From Asanoa siamensis (GTDB taxonomy: Bacteria > Actinomycetota > Actinomycetes > Mycobacteriales > Micromonosporaceae), in NCBI RefSeq assembly GCF_016862555.1, contig NZ_BONE01000035.1:24628-88627 (forward strand): a stretch of 64,000 bases of DNA, given 5' to 3'. The translations under genes were made by a program, and so were the position numbers. The notes beneath the pieces were generated by a model that worked only from the letters and a program-made list of their open reading frames with translations, made no database searches and was not told the DNA's origin. Positions 23,565 to 31,878 of this stretch are shown in pieces; position 1 is the first letter of the stretch, and every line of letters starts with the position of its first letter.

Positions 23565-25076
23565 ATGTCGGAGCCGGTCGACCCTCGTGCCCGGCGGCTG
23601 TTCGATACCGGGCCCACCGGGCCCGGGGATCTGGCCGCCAGCCCCTTTCGCGCCGATCGCGACCGGATCGTCACCTCGCCCTTCTTCGCCCGGCTCGGTG
23701 GGGTCACCCAGGTGATCAGCCCGGGCGGCTCCGGGCTGCTCGTGCACAACCGGCTCACCCACAGCCTCAAGGTCGCCCAGGTCGCCCGGGCCATCGCCGA
23801 GCGACTCACCGCCGACCCCGCCAACCGGAACCTGCTCGACAAGCTCGGTGGCTGCGATCCCGACGTCGTCGAGGCCGCCGCGCTCGCCCACGACCTGGGC
23901 CACCCGCCGTTCGGGCACCTCGGCGAGGCCGTGCTCGACCGGCTGGCCCGGGAGCGGCTCGGGCTCCCCGACGGGTTCGAGGGCAACGCCCAGTCGTACC
24001 GCATCGTGACCAGCACCGAGATCCGTGGCGCCGCGACCATCGGGCTCAACCTGACCGCCGCGGTCCGTGCGGCGATCGTCAAGTACCCGTGGACCCGGCT
24101 CGGCTACCCCGACCCGCACCCGCGGCGCATGTCGCCTCCCCCGCGCGGTGCGTCCGCGCCGAGTTGGGCGCCCGAGAGCGGTTCGGCCAAGTTCGGGGCC
24201 TACACCACCGAGGTCGACGACCTGCGGCAGGCCCGCGCACCGTTCGCCGGGAAGATCCCCGACTGGCAGCAGACCGTCGAGGCGTCCATCATGGACACCG
24301 CCGACGACATCGCGTACGCCATCCACGACGTCGAGGACTTCCACCGCGTCGGCGTGCTCCAGCAGGGCACCGTCGCGGCCGAGCTGATCGGCTGGCAGCG
24401 CGAGGCCAAGCGGCTCGGTGGGCTCTCCGACGCCGCGCTGGACGGGAGCAGCCGGCAGGCCGGTGCCGCGATCGAGAAGCTGCGCCGCCGGCTGCACCGC
24501 CGCGACCGCTGGGTCACCGACGACGAGGCGTTCGCGGAGGCCGTCGAGCAGGTCCGGCACGACCTCGTCGACGGGCTGCTGGCCGACCAGTTCGACGGCT
24601 CCGTCGCGGCGGAGCAATATGTCGCCCGGTTCTCCGGGCGGTGGACCCGCCGCCTCGTCGACGCGATCCGGCTCACCGACAGCCCGGCGGTCCGCTCCGG
24701 CCACGTGTTGCTCGACCGGCCGCAGTGGCACGAGGTGCAGGTGCTCAAGCTGATCCACCACCGCTTCGTGCTGGACCGGCCCGACCTGGCCCTGCACCAG
24801 CGCGGCCAGGCTCGGCTGCTGGGCACCCTGGTCGAGGCCCTGCTGGCCTGGATCGTCGACCCGGCCGAGGAGGCCCGGCTGCCGCAGCGCCTGCACGACC
24901 TGGTCGAGCTCGCCGAGGCCGAGTTGCCGCCCGGCACGCCGGACCGTGCGGCCCGGGCGCGCGGGCGGGCGATCGTCGACTTCGTCGCCGCGCTGACCGA
25001 CCAGCAGGCGGTCGCGCTCCTCGACGCGCTGTCGGGTCGGTCGGGTCAGCTCTGGACCGATGCGTTCGTACTCTGA
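23565..25076 (+). CDS. dgt: Deoxyguanosinetriphosphate triphosphohydrolase-like protein
   Basis: The 503-residue HD-domain enzyme hydrolyses dNTPs, classically dGTP, to nucleoside and triphosphate. The metal site is visible as His in RLTHSLKV near 65, the HD pair in ALAHDLGHPPFGH near 108-120, and Asp in IMDTADDIAYAIHD near 245. An Arg/Pro-rich insertion (PRRMSPPPRGASAPSW) near 190 is presumably a loop. In mycobacteria and Streptomyces the gene usually lies near dnaG, but dnaG is not present here. It is followed 12 bases later by a small membrane protein. Confidence 0.92.
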   Translation: MSEPVDPRARRLFDTGPTGPGDLAASPFRADRDRIVTSPFFARLGGVTQVISPGGSGLLVHNRLTHSLKVAQVARAIAERLTADPANRNLLDKLGGCDPDVVEAAALAHDLGHPPFGHLGEAVLDRLARERLGLPDGFEGNAQSYRIVTSTEIRGAATIGLNLTAAVRAAIVKYPWTRLGYPDPHPRRMSPPPRGASAPSWAPESGSAKFGAYTTEVDDLRQARAPFAGKIPDWQQTVEASIMDTADDIAYAIHDVEDFHRVGVLQQGTVAAELIGWQREAKRLGGLSDAALDGSSRQAGAAIEKLRRRLHRRDRWVTDDEAFAEAVEQVRHDLVDGLLADQFDGSVAAEQYVARFSGRWTRRLVDAIRLTDSPAVRSGHVLLDRPQWHEVQVLKLIHHRFVLDRPDLALHQRGQARLLGTLVEALLAWIVDPAEEARLPQRLHDLVELAEAELPPGTPDRAARARGRAIVDFVAALTDQQAVALLDALSGRSGQLWTDAFVL

Positions 25077-25088
25077 GACAGTGCCCGA

Positions 25089-25589
25089 ATGGATCTGACC
25101 GATACGCCGACGAACGTCACGATCCTGTGCGCCGTGGCCATGGTGGTCGGCGTGTTCGGCGTGGTCATCCCGTTCCTGCCCGGGCTGCTGCTGTGCTGGA
25201 CGTCCGCCGTCGCCTGGGCGATCTTCGCGGGTGAGGGCGCGACCCGCTGGGGCCTGCTCGCGCTCGTCACCCTCATCGCGGCGGTCGGCATCTTCGTCAA
25301 GTACGCCTGGCCGGGCCGCAACCTGAAACGCAGCGGCGTACCCAACCGGACCCTGCTCCTCGGCGGCGTCCTCGCGATCGTCGGCTTCTTCCTGATCCCC
25401 GTCGTCGGCCTCGTCATCGGTTTCGTCGCCGGCGTCTGGCTCGCGGAGATCGCCCGCCTCGGCGACAGCAAGCTGGCCTGGCCGTCGACGAAGCACGCGA
25501 TCAAGGCGGCCGGCCTGGCGATGCTCGTCGAGTTGGGGGCGGCGCTGTTCATCGCGATCACCTGGGTGGCGGCCGTCGTGGTGAGCTGA
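25089..25589 (+). CDS. DUF456 domain membrane protein
   Basis: The 166-residue protein has four to five membrane segments. The family pattern is visible as VGVFGVVIPFLPGLLLCW near 18-36 and the glycine-rich FFLIPVVGLVIGFVAGVWLAE near 98-118, which resembles glycine-zipper helices. Function is unknown. It follows dgt by 12 bases, so it probably belongs to the same transcript. Confidence 0.82.
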   Translation: MDLTDTPTNVTILCAVAMVVGVFGVVIPFLPGLLLCWTSAVAWAIFAGEGATRWGLLALVTLIAAVGIFVKYAWPGRNLKRSGVPNRTLLLGGVLAIVGFFLIPVVGLVIGFVAGVWLAEIARLGDSKLAWPSTKHAIKAAGLAMLVELGAALFIAITWVAAVVVS

Positions 25590-25640
25590 AAGCGGCGGCT
25601 GGGACTTCTTTCGATACGCGCGTCTGGAAGACTCTGTGAG

Positions 25641-26759
25641 ATGGACCTGCCGATCAACCCGCCGGTCGAGCCGATGCTCGCCAAGAGCGTGCCGGCGATC
25701 CCCGAGGCCGAGGGCATGAGCTACGAGCCCAAATGGGACGGGTTCCGGTGCATCGTGTTCCGCGACGGCGACGAGGTCGAGCTGGCCAGCCGGGGCGGCA
25801 AGACCCTGACCCGCTACTTCCCCGAGGTCGTCGAGCAGGCGAAGGCGCAGCTACCCGAGCGGTGCGCGGTCGACGGCGAGATCGTGGTCATCCACCGGGC
25901 GCAGGGGCAGCAGCCCAAGCTCGAGTGGGACTGGCTGACGCAGCGCATCCACCCGGCCGCGTCGCGGGTCAAGCTGCTGGCACAGGAGACGCCGGCCGAC
26001 TTCGTGGCCTTCGACCTGCTGGCGCTCGGTGACGAGGCGCTGGTCGACCAGCCCTACGCGACCCGCCGGGCCAGGCTCGAGCAGGCGCTGGCCGGGGTCA
26101 AGTCGCCGGTGCACGTCACGCCGACCACGCACGACATCGAGACCGCGCGGCGCTGGTTCGAGATCTTCGAGGGCGCCGGGCTCGACGGGCTGATCGCCAA
26201 GCCGGCCGACATCGCGTACGAGCCCAACAAGCGGTTGATGTTCAAGATCAAGCACGCGCGTACGGCCGACGCCGTGGTCGCCGGTTTCCGCTGGCACAAA
26301 TCGGGCCCCGTGGTCGGCTCGCTGCTACTCGGCCTCTACGACGAGGAGGGCGTGCTGCACCACGTCGGCGTCTCGTCGTCCTTCAGCATGGCCCGCCGTG
26401 CGGAGCTCCTCGACGAGCTCGCCGACCACCGCGAGCCGGCCGAGCACCCGTGGATCGACGCCGACAGCGACGAGCAGCAGGTCGGCCCGACGAGCGCGAC
26501 CGGCCAGCGCCGCCCCGGCGGGGTGAGCCGGTGGACGGGCGGGAAAAACCTGGCATGGGAGCCGCTGCGCCCCGACCTGGTGGTCGAGGTCGGCTACGAC
26601 GCGATGGAGGGCGACCGCTTCCGGCACACCGCCCAGTTCGTCCGCTGGCGCCCCGACCGCGACCCGCGCTCGTGCGGCTACGACCAGCTCGACCGTCCTG
26701 TCCGCTTCGACGTCGACCAGGTGCTGGGTGGCGACCCGGCCGCCGGCACGGGAGTTTAA
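25641..26759 (+). CDS. ligC: ATP-dependent DNA ligase (LigC type)
   Basis: The 372-residue enzyme seals DNA nicks using ATP. The adenylation lysine is in EPKWDGFR (Lys near 30), and motif III is VDGEIVV near 75. Motif IIIa is VAFDLLAL near 117, motif IV is LDGLIAKPAD near 185 and motif V is FKIKHART near 203. The C-terminal OB domain continues to VVEVGYDAMEG near 315. It lacks the polymerase and nuclease modules of LigD, so it matches the stand-alone mycobacterial LigC class. A PrimC-type polymerase lies 2.5 kb away on the other strand, pointing to an accessory end-joining or excision-repair pair. Confidence 0.92.
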   Translation: MDLPINPPVEPMLAKSVPAIPEAEGMSYEPKWDGFRCIVFRDGDEVELASRGGKTLTRYFPEVVEQAKAQLPERCAVDGEIVVIHRAQGQQPKLEWDWLTQRIHPAASRVKLLAQETPADFVAFDLLALGDEALVDQPYATRRARLEQALAGVKSPVHVTPTTHDIETARRWFEIFEGAGLDGLIAKPADIAYEPNKRLMFKIKHARTADAVVAGFRWHKSGPVVGSLLLGLYDEEGVLHHVGVSSSFSMARRAELLDELADHREPAEHPWIDADSDEQQVGPTSATGQRRPGGVSRWTGGKNLAWEPLRPDLVVEVGYDAMEGDRFRHTAQFVRWRPDRDPRSCGYDQLDRPVRFDVDQVLGGDPAAGTGV

Positions 26760-26763
26760 CGAA

Positions 26764-28317
26764 GTGCGCCTCCGTCTGATCGCCCTCGGCCTCCTCGCCG
26801 GCCTGCTCGTGCTGGCCGGCTGCACCGTGCCGGTCGTCGCGCCCAACTCGGGCAACAACGTGCCGCCCGCCGGCCAGCCCGCGCCGGCCGCGTCCGGCCA
26901 GCCCGACTGGCGCAACTGCGACAGCATCCCCAACCAGCTGATCGGCCGCGGCGCGCGCGGGATGAGCTACGACTGCGCCACGATCAAGGTGCCGCAGGAC
27001 TGGGCCGATGCCGGCAACGGGCAGACGTTCGACATCGCGCTGATCCGGGTGCGCTCCGACAAGCAGCACGACCGGATCGGCTCGCTGCTGGTCAACCCCG
27101 GCGGCCCTGGCGCCTCCGGCGTCAACCTGGCCGTCTACCTCTCGTTCGGCTCGGCGTTCCAGGGCATCCCGGAAGAGGTGACCGACCGGTTCGACATCGT
27201 GGGCTTCGACCCGCGTGGTGTCGCCCGGTCCAGCCCGGTCGAGTGCATCAGCGACGCGCGACTCGACGAGAGCTTCGGCTACGTGCCCGACCCGGAGACG
27301 CAAGCACAGTTCGACGGCCTGGTCGACCTCAACAAGAGCATCGGCCGCGACTGCGGCGCGAAATACGGCGACAAGCTCAAGCTCTTCTCGACCGTGCAGA
27401 CCGCCCGCGACATGGACGCGATCCGCGCCGCGGTGGGCGACCAGAAGATGACCTACCTGGGTTACTCCTACGGCACGCTGCTCGGCGCGACGTACGCCCA
27501 GCTCTATCCGCAGAACGTGCGGGCGCTCGTGCTCGACGGCGCGGTCGACCCGAAGCAGAACTTCGTCGCCGGCTCGGAGAGCCAGGCGAAAGGCTTCGCG
27601 CTGGCCTTCGACAACTTCGCGAAGTGGTGCACGGCGACACCCGACAAGTGCCCGATCGCGCCCGACGCGAAGGCGGCGGTGAACGCGGCCATCGACAAGG
27701 CCGAGGTCTCCCCCGTCACCGGCGCGGGCGGCCGCGAGGCGACCTCGGGCTGGGTGTTCTACGCGGTGATCTCGTCGCTCTACACCCAATCGGGCTGGCA
27801 GGCGCTGGCCAGCGCGATCAAGTCGCTGGAGGGCGGCAACCCGGCCCAGGTGTTCCAGCTCGCCGACAGCTACGCGGAGCGCGAGCCCGACGGCACCTAC
27901 TCCAACCTGTTCGACGCCAACATCGCCGTCAACTGCGCCGACCAGGCGACGCTGCCCGACGCCGCGCAGATCCGCGCGCTGCAGGGCCAGTGGCGCACGC
28001 AGATCCCGCTGTTCGGGGCGCCGCTAGCCGTCGGCATGCTGCCGTGCGCCGAGTGGCCGGGCGGGCACGACCCCTACCCGACCGGTCCGGCGACCGGCTC
28101 GGCGCCGATCCTGGTGGTGGGCACGACCGGTGACCCGGCGACGCCGTACGCGCAGGCACCCGCCCTGGCCACCATGCTCGGCGTCGGACGGCTGTTGACC
28201 TGGGAGGGTGAGGGCCACACCGCCTACCCGCAGACCGGGTGCATCACCGAGGCGGTCGACGCCTACATCCTCAATCAGACGCTTCCGCCCGAGGGGAAGC
28301 GCTGCCCGGCGCAATAG
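26764..28317 (+). CDS. Secreted alpha/beta-hydrolase lipoprotein (tripeptidyl aminopeptidase type)
   Basis: The 517-residue protein has a lipobox ending LAGC at about residue 20 and a Pro/Ala-rich linker. The hydrolase core shows NPGGPGASG near 116-124 (oxyanion region) and the nucleophile elbow GYSYGT near 240. The late Asp is in VVGTTGDPATP near 460 and the catalytic His in EGEGHTAY near 485. These are the features of SlpD/E-like and TAP-type secreted peptidases. It starts with GTG 5 bases after ligC, with GGGAG nine bases upstream, so it is probably co-transcribed. Its end overlaps the convergent K+ channel gene by 47 bases. Confidence 0.9.
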   Translation: MRLRLIALGLLAGLLVLAGCTVPVVAPNSGNNVPPAGQPAPAASGQPDWRNCDSIPNQLIGRGARGMSYDCATIKVPQDWADAGNGQTFDIALIRVRSDKQHDRIGSLLVNPGGPGASGVNLAVYLSFGSAFQGIPEEVTDRFDIVGFDPRGVARSSPVECISDARLDESFGYVPDPETQAQFDGLVDLNKSIGRDCGAKYGDKLKLFSTVQTARDMDAIRAAVGDQKMTYLGYSYGTLLGATYAQLYPQNVRALVLDGAVDPKQNFVAGSESQAKGFALAFDNFAKWCTATPDKCPIAPDAKAAVNAAIDKAEVSPVTGAGGREATSGWVFYAVISSLYTQSGWQALASAIKSLEGGNPAQVFQLADSYAEREPDGTYSNLFDANIAVNCADQATLPDAAQIRALQGQWRTQIPLFGAPLAVGMLPCAEWPGGHDPYPTGPATGSAPILVVGTTGDPATPYAQAPALATMLGVGRLLTWEGEGHTAYPQTGCITEAVDAYILNQTLPPEGKRCPAQ

Positions 28318-28723
28318 GGGCGTCCCGGGCGGCCATCTCCTCCAGCATCCGGCGCACGGCGCGCAGGTTGTGCTTGAGCTCCTCCTGCTCGTCGTGCCGG
28401 AACGCGTCGGTGTCGACGATCAGCCTGCTGGCGAAGTGCGCCGTGATCAGCGGGATCACCAGCAGCACCATCGTGGAGATGAGCACGACCGCGATGGCGC
28501 GGGCCTGCCAGGTGTCCGGCGAGATGTCGCCGTACCCCACGGTCGACGCGGTGACCACCGCCCACCAGAGCGAGTCGCCGACGTCGACCTTCTCGAAGAT
28601 GCTGTAGAGCGCCGCGGCGATCACGATCATCAGGGCGTACGACAGCATCAGCGTCCGCGGCGAGTTGGCGAAGTAGACCAGTCCGCGGTAGATCGCCTTG
28701 AACGGCAGCAGCAAGGCCTTCAT
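28271..28723 (-). CDS. Two-transmembrane potassium channel
   Basis: The 150-residue protein has two membrane segments (about 28-45 and 78-100) around a pore loop with the selectivity filter TVGYGD at about residues 60-65. The C-terminal tail (residues 105-150) is charged and rich in Arg/Glu, likely a short coiled coil for tetramer assembly. There is no RCK domain. The start at 28723 gives the natural MKALLLPFKAIYRG. It is a stand-alone gene between convergent neighbours. Confidence 0.9.
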   Translation of the reverse strand: MKALLLPFKAIYRGLVYFANSPRTLMLSYALMIVIAAALYSIFEKVDVGDSLWWAVVTASTVGYGDISPDTWQARAIAVVLISTMVLLVIPLITAHFASRLIVDTDAFRHDEQEELKHNLRAVRRMLEEMAARDAPIAPGSASPRAEASD

Positions 28724-28769
28724 GAGGGGTCATCATGCACCCGCCGCGCCATGTGCGAGGCTGCTCCGC

Positions 28770-29228
28770 GTGACTGACGTGATCTTTCGTTCCGCTTTGC
28801 GGGCCGATGTCCCGGCGATTGTCGCTCTTCTGGCAGACGATCCGATCGGTGCCGGACGCGAGACGGTCGCCGAGGAGGTCGACGCGGCCTACTGGCAGGC
28901 GTTCGACGCCCTCGACGGCGACCCGCGCAACACGGTCGTCGTCGCCGAGAGCGCCGGAGAGATCGTGGGCACGATGCAGCTCATCCTGATCCCGTCCCTC
29001 ACCCGCCGCGGCGCGCAGCGCCTGGAGATCGAGGGCGTCCGCGTCGCCGCCGCGCACCGCGGGGCCGGCCTGGGCCGCCGCATGATCGAGTGGGCGGTCG
29101 CCGAGGCCCGCGCGGCCGGCTGCACGCTGGTGCAGCTCACCACCGACAAGCGCCGCACCGACGCACGCCGGTTCTACGAGTCGCTCGGCTTCGCCGCGAC
29201 CCACGAGGGCATGAAGCTGACCCTCTAA
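28770..29228 (+). CDS. GNAT family N-acetyltransferase
   Basis: The 152-residue single-domain GNAT has the acetyl-CoA loop VAAAHRGAGLGRRMI near 91-105 and the C-terminal DARRFYESLGF near 129-139. VGTMQLILIPSLTRRG near 65 is typical of the PanZ/ArgA-like group of environmental GNATs. The GTG at 28770 is used. The convergent PrimC gene overlaps the end by 4 bases. The acceptor is unknown. Confidence 0.88.
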   Translation: MTDVIFRSALRADVPAIVALLADDPIGAGRETVAEEVDAAYWQAFDALDGDPRNTVVVAESAGEIVGTMQLILIPSLTRRGAQRLEIEGVRVAAAHRGAGLGRRMIEWAVAEARAAGCTLVQLTTDKRRTDARRFYESLGFAATHEGMKLTL

Positions 29229-30262
29229 TCGGTCGTCCAGTTGGCCGGGTTCTTCTTGCTCGGCTGCACGCGCGGCGGCTCGCCCGGCATCTTCGGGTGG
29301 TCGGGCGGATAGGGCATGTCGCCGCCGCGGCCCTCGCGCTCGTCGGCCGCCGACCACTCCAACAGCGGCGTGATGTCGAACGGGTGGTCGTCGATCCCCG
29401 CGTGCGGGTCGCCGATCTCCGCGAACCGCTTGGGCAGCGTACGCAGGTCGAAGTCGTCGGGCTCGACGTCGGGCAGCTCGGCCCAGGTCAGCGGGGTCGA
29501 GGCGGTGGCCCGGGCGTTGGCCCGCAGCGAGTACGCGCAGGCGATCGTGCGGTCCCGGGCCATCTGGTTGAAGTCGACGAACACCCGCTCGCCCCGCTCC
29601 TCCTTCCACCAGCTCGTGGTGACGAGGTCGGGCCGGCGCCGCTCCAGCGCCCGGGCCAGCGCGATCGTCGCCCGGCGCACCTCGACGAACGTCCACCGTG
29701 GCTGGATCCGCAGGTAGACGTGCACGCCGCGGCCGCCGGAGGTCTTGGGCCAGCCGGTCGCGCCGATCTCCTCGAGGACCGCCCGCAGCTCGCCGGCCGC
29801 CTCGGCCGCGTCACCGAAGTCGGTGCCGGGCTGCGGGTCGAGGTCGATCCGCAGCTCGTCGGGGTGGTCGGCGTCGGCGTCCCGCACGGGCCAGGCGTGG
29901 AAGACGACCGTGTTCATCTGCGCGGCCCAGGCGACGTGGGCGAGGTCGATCGGGCAGAGCTCGGTCGCCTTGCGCCCGCTCGGGAAGGTGATCTCGGCGC
30001 CGTTGAGCCAGTCGGGCGTGCCGCGGGCCGGCAGCCGCTTCTGGTAGAACGCCTCGCCGTCGATCCCGTCCGGGAACCGCTGGAGCGTGGTGGGCCGGTG
30101 GTCGAGCGCCCGCATGATGCCGTCACCGACGGCCAGGTAGTAGTCGAACACGTCCTGCTTGGTGTAGCCGGCCCGCGGAAAGATCACGCGGTCCGGGCTG
30201 CTGAGTCGCACGGCGCGCCCAGCGACCTCGACCTCGAGCGCGGCGGCCTTCTTCGACGGCAT
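29225..30262 (-). CDS. Non-homologous end-joining polymerase/primase (LigD-pol family, PrimC-like)
   Basis: The 345-residue enzyme is the archaeo-eukaryotic-primase-type polymerase that in LigD fills gaps at broken ends. The metal-binding DxD is in LRIDLDPQPG near 142. SGGRGVHVYLRI near 176 includes the nucleotide-binding His, VFVDFNQ near 236 the third acidic residue, and CAYSLRANARATAS near 248-262 the Arg-rich segment. It has no ligase or nuclease domain, so it is a stand-alone PrimC-like protein. It begins MPSKKAA with a TAGGGT -10 element 7 bases upstream. LigC lies nearby on the other strand. Confidence 0.9.
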   Translation of the reverse strand: MPSKKAAALEVEVAGRAVRLSSPDRVIFPRAGYTKQDVFDYYLAVGDGIMRALDHRPTTLQRFPDGIDGEAFYQKRLPARGTPDWLNGAEITFPSGRKATELCPIDLAHVAWAAQMNTVVFHAWPVRDADADHPDELRIDLDPQPGTDFGDAAEAAGELRAVLEEIGATGWPKTSGGRGVHVYLRIQPRWTFVEVRRATIALARALERRRPDLVTTSWWKEERGERVFVDFNQMARDRTIACAYSLRANARATASTPLTWAELPDVEPDDFDLRTLPKRFAEIGDPHAGIDDHPFDITPLLEWSAADEREGRGGDMPYPPDHPKMPGEPPRVQPSKKNPANWTTD

Positions 30263-30269
30263 GCCGTCG

Positions 30270-30275
30270 ACCCTA
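30270..30275 (-). promoter_or_regulatory. Leaderless -10 element for primC-like gene
   Basis: TAGGGT on the minus strand ends 7 bases before the ATG at 30262. Confidence 0.55.
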
Positions 30276-30314
30276 TGCCGTCCGACCGGACCGCACCGGC
30301 CCCCGCACCCGGAC

Positions 30315-30384
30315 GCTTTGCTCTGCACCCAGATACGCACCGCAGGTCAGCGGGGGTGGTGCGGATATGGGTGCAGAGCAAAGC
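30315..30384. repeat. Long imperfect inverted repeat (27-bp arms)
   Basis: Arms at 30315-30341 and 30358-30384 match at 25 of 27 positions around a 16-base G-rich loop. The outer 15 bases of each arm (GCTTTGCTCTGCACC and its complement) are perfect. It lies between the primC-like promoter and the chaplin terminator and encodes no protein. It could be a dispersed palindromic element or an RNA hairpin. Confidence 0.75.
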
Positions 30385-30397
30385 ACTGGAAACAGCG

Positions 30398-30436
30398 AGG
30401 CCCCCTCGCTCGCGCGTCGACGGAGCGAGGGGGCCT
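30398..30436 (-). terminator. Intrinsic terminator of the chaplin-like gene
   Basis: A perfect 14-bp stem (AGGCCCCCTCGCTC with its complement) surrounds an 11-base loop, 8 bases past the stop codon at 30445. On the minus strand it is followed by CGCTGTTT. Confidence 0.8.
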
Positions 30437-30444
30437 GATCGCGG

Positions 30445-31158
30445 TCAGGACGGGCGCGGCCCGCGGCGGTGACGGCCGACGTAGCGGCCCGAGCGGACGC
30501 CGACGAGTTGCATCGCGGCGCCGCCCGCGGTGAGCACGCCGCCGATGCCGGCGATCGAGCCGACCGGCAGGCCGGTCTTCGGGAGCTCGGGCTGCGCGGC
30601 CGGCGGCACGGCCGGCCGCGGCTTCGGCGCCGGCTTGTCCGGGTCGGTCGGCGGTGGCGGTTCCTCGTCCCGCGGTGGGGGCGGCTGCTCCTCGTCGTCG
30701 TCGCCGCAGGAGGCCGCCGCGCCGCCGAGCACGGCGAGGCTGTTGCCGCAGACGTTCACGGGCACCTGGATCGGCACGACCACCTGGGTGCCGTTGAGGA
30801 TCCCGGCGTTGCCGCCGCTGGCGATGTGCGAGACGCCGCTGCCGAACTTCGCCGCCGCCGGCAGGTCCGACGGGCCCTTCGATCGGGCGCCCTCGTCCTC
30901 GGCCGGCGCCGCACCGTCGGCGGCCGGTCCGTCGGCGACCGCGGCGAGCACCCGGTCGGCGGCGTCGCCCGCCTGGTCGGCGGCCTGCTGCGCCCGGCCG
31001 GTGGCGGCCGCGGCCGCGTCGCCCGTGTCGCCGGGTCCTGCGCCGCCGCCCAGGGCCGCGGCACTGGCCGCCTGGCCGCTGAGAGCGAGCGCGCCGGCCA
31101 CGACCGCGAGGCCGGCGGCCGGCAGGGCAGCGCTGGCCAACCGTCGTTTGATGGTCAT
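30445..31158 (-). CDS. Chaplin-domain cell-wall-anchored protein
   Basis: The 237-residue secreted protein has a signal peptide (TIKRRLASAALP... cleavage near QAASA), then an Ala/Asp-rich spacer. One chaplin domain follows at about residues 113-150: GGNAGILNGTQVVVPIQ, then VPVNVCGNSLAVLGGAA with a second Cys. A Pro/Glu/Asp stalk follows and a sortase signal LPKTG near 202, with a hydrophobic segment and a basic tail. Chaplins are hydrophobic amyloid-like proteins that coat aerial hyphae and spores. Wall-anchored Streptomyces ChpA-C usually have two chaplin domains and an LAXTG signal, so this single-domain LPKTG version differs. A strong terminator follows. Confidence 0.82.
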   Translation of the reverse strand: MTIKRRLASAALPAAGLAVVAGALALSGQAASAAALGGGAGPGDTGDAAAAATGRAQQAADQAGDAADRVLAAVADGPAADGAAPAEDEGARSKGPSDLPAAAKFGSGVSHIASGGNAGILNGTQVVVPIQVPVNVCGNSLAVLGGAAASCGDDDEEQPPPPRDEEPPPPTDPDKPAPKPRPAVPPAAQPELPKTGLPVGSIAGIGGVLTAGGAAMQLVGVRSGRYVGRHRRGPRPS

Positions 31159-31269
31159 CGTCCTGTTCCTGTCGTCCGGGGAATTCGTGCCGAAAGGAGC
31201 ATTTGGGGGAGCGTACGGCGCAATGTCCGAAAACGCCCAAGCGGCCGGGTGCGGATCACCCGGCCAGGG

Positions 31270-31809
31270 TCAGCCGTACCGGTGGGTCTCCCAGAGCAAC
31301 CGGATCCGGAACTGCTTGCGCTCGAACTCCGGGTCGCGCCCGAGCAGGTGCCCGTCGTACGGCGCCCGGAGCCGGACGATCGAGCCGTCCACCAGCGGCA
31401 GCGCGACCACCGTGCGGCGGCCGCGGCGCTCCATCCGCACCTCGACCACCCGGTGCCACGGCGCCGAGGCGTTCAGCGAGCCGGGCACCGCCCACACCCC
31501 GACGGCGTCGAGGTCGACGCCGACCCGGTGGCGCAGCAGCACCGCGAGCAGGCCGCCGGCGGGCACGGGCAGCACCAGCACCCACCAGATCTCCGCCGGC
31601 ACCGTGCGGTGCGGCTCGACCCCGGTCAGCCAGTGCGCCACCACCGGTGCGAGCAGCGCCGACAGGCCGGTCAGCGCGAGCGCGCCGGTGACCAGCAGGC
31701 CCACCCACATGCCCCGCCCCAGCGCCTGCCGCCAGGTCGGCCGGAAGCACAGCGGGTCGCCGGGGAGGTGCTCCGTCTGACCGCTGGCCGCTCGGGCCGG
31801 GGTACGCAT
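31270..31809 (-). CDS. Two-TM protein with PH-like domain
   Basis: The 179-residue protein has a short polar N-terminus, two membrane segments (about 35-60 and 75-92), and a cytosolic domain from about 95. That domain reads VGVDLDAVGVWAVPG, WHRVVEVRMERRGRRTVVALPL, then GSIVRLRAPYDGHLLGRDPEFERKQFRIRLLWE. This resembles the bacterial PH-like (bPH) domain of actinobacterial membrane proteins. The ATG has GAGGAG close upstream. Function is unknown. It reads toward the chaplin-like gene, 111 bases ahead, on the same strand. Confidence 0.65.
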   Translation of the reverse strand: MRTPARAASGQTEHLPGDPLCFRPTWRQALGRGMWVGLLVTGALALTGLSALLAPVVAHWLTGVEPHRTVPAEIWWVLVLPVPAGGLLAVLLRHRVGVDLDAVGVWAVPGSLNASAPWHRVVEVRMERRGRRTVVALPLVDGSIVRLRAPYDGHLLGRDPEFERKQFRIRLLWETHRYG

Positions 31810-31866
31810 GCACTCCTCAACGACGAGGTCACACCTTGGTAATCGGCTCTTTCGGGAGAGGGGTCG

Positions 31867-31872
31867 TACGGT
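31867..31872 (+). promoter_or_regulatory. Leaderless -10 element for msrB
   Basis: TACGGT ends 6 bases before the ATG at 31879. Confidence 0.45.
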
Positions 31873-31878
31873 TGACGC

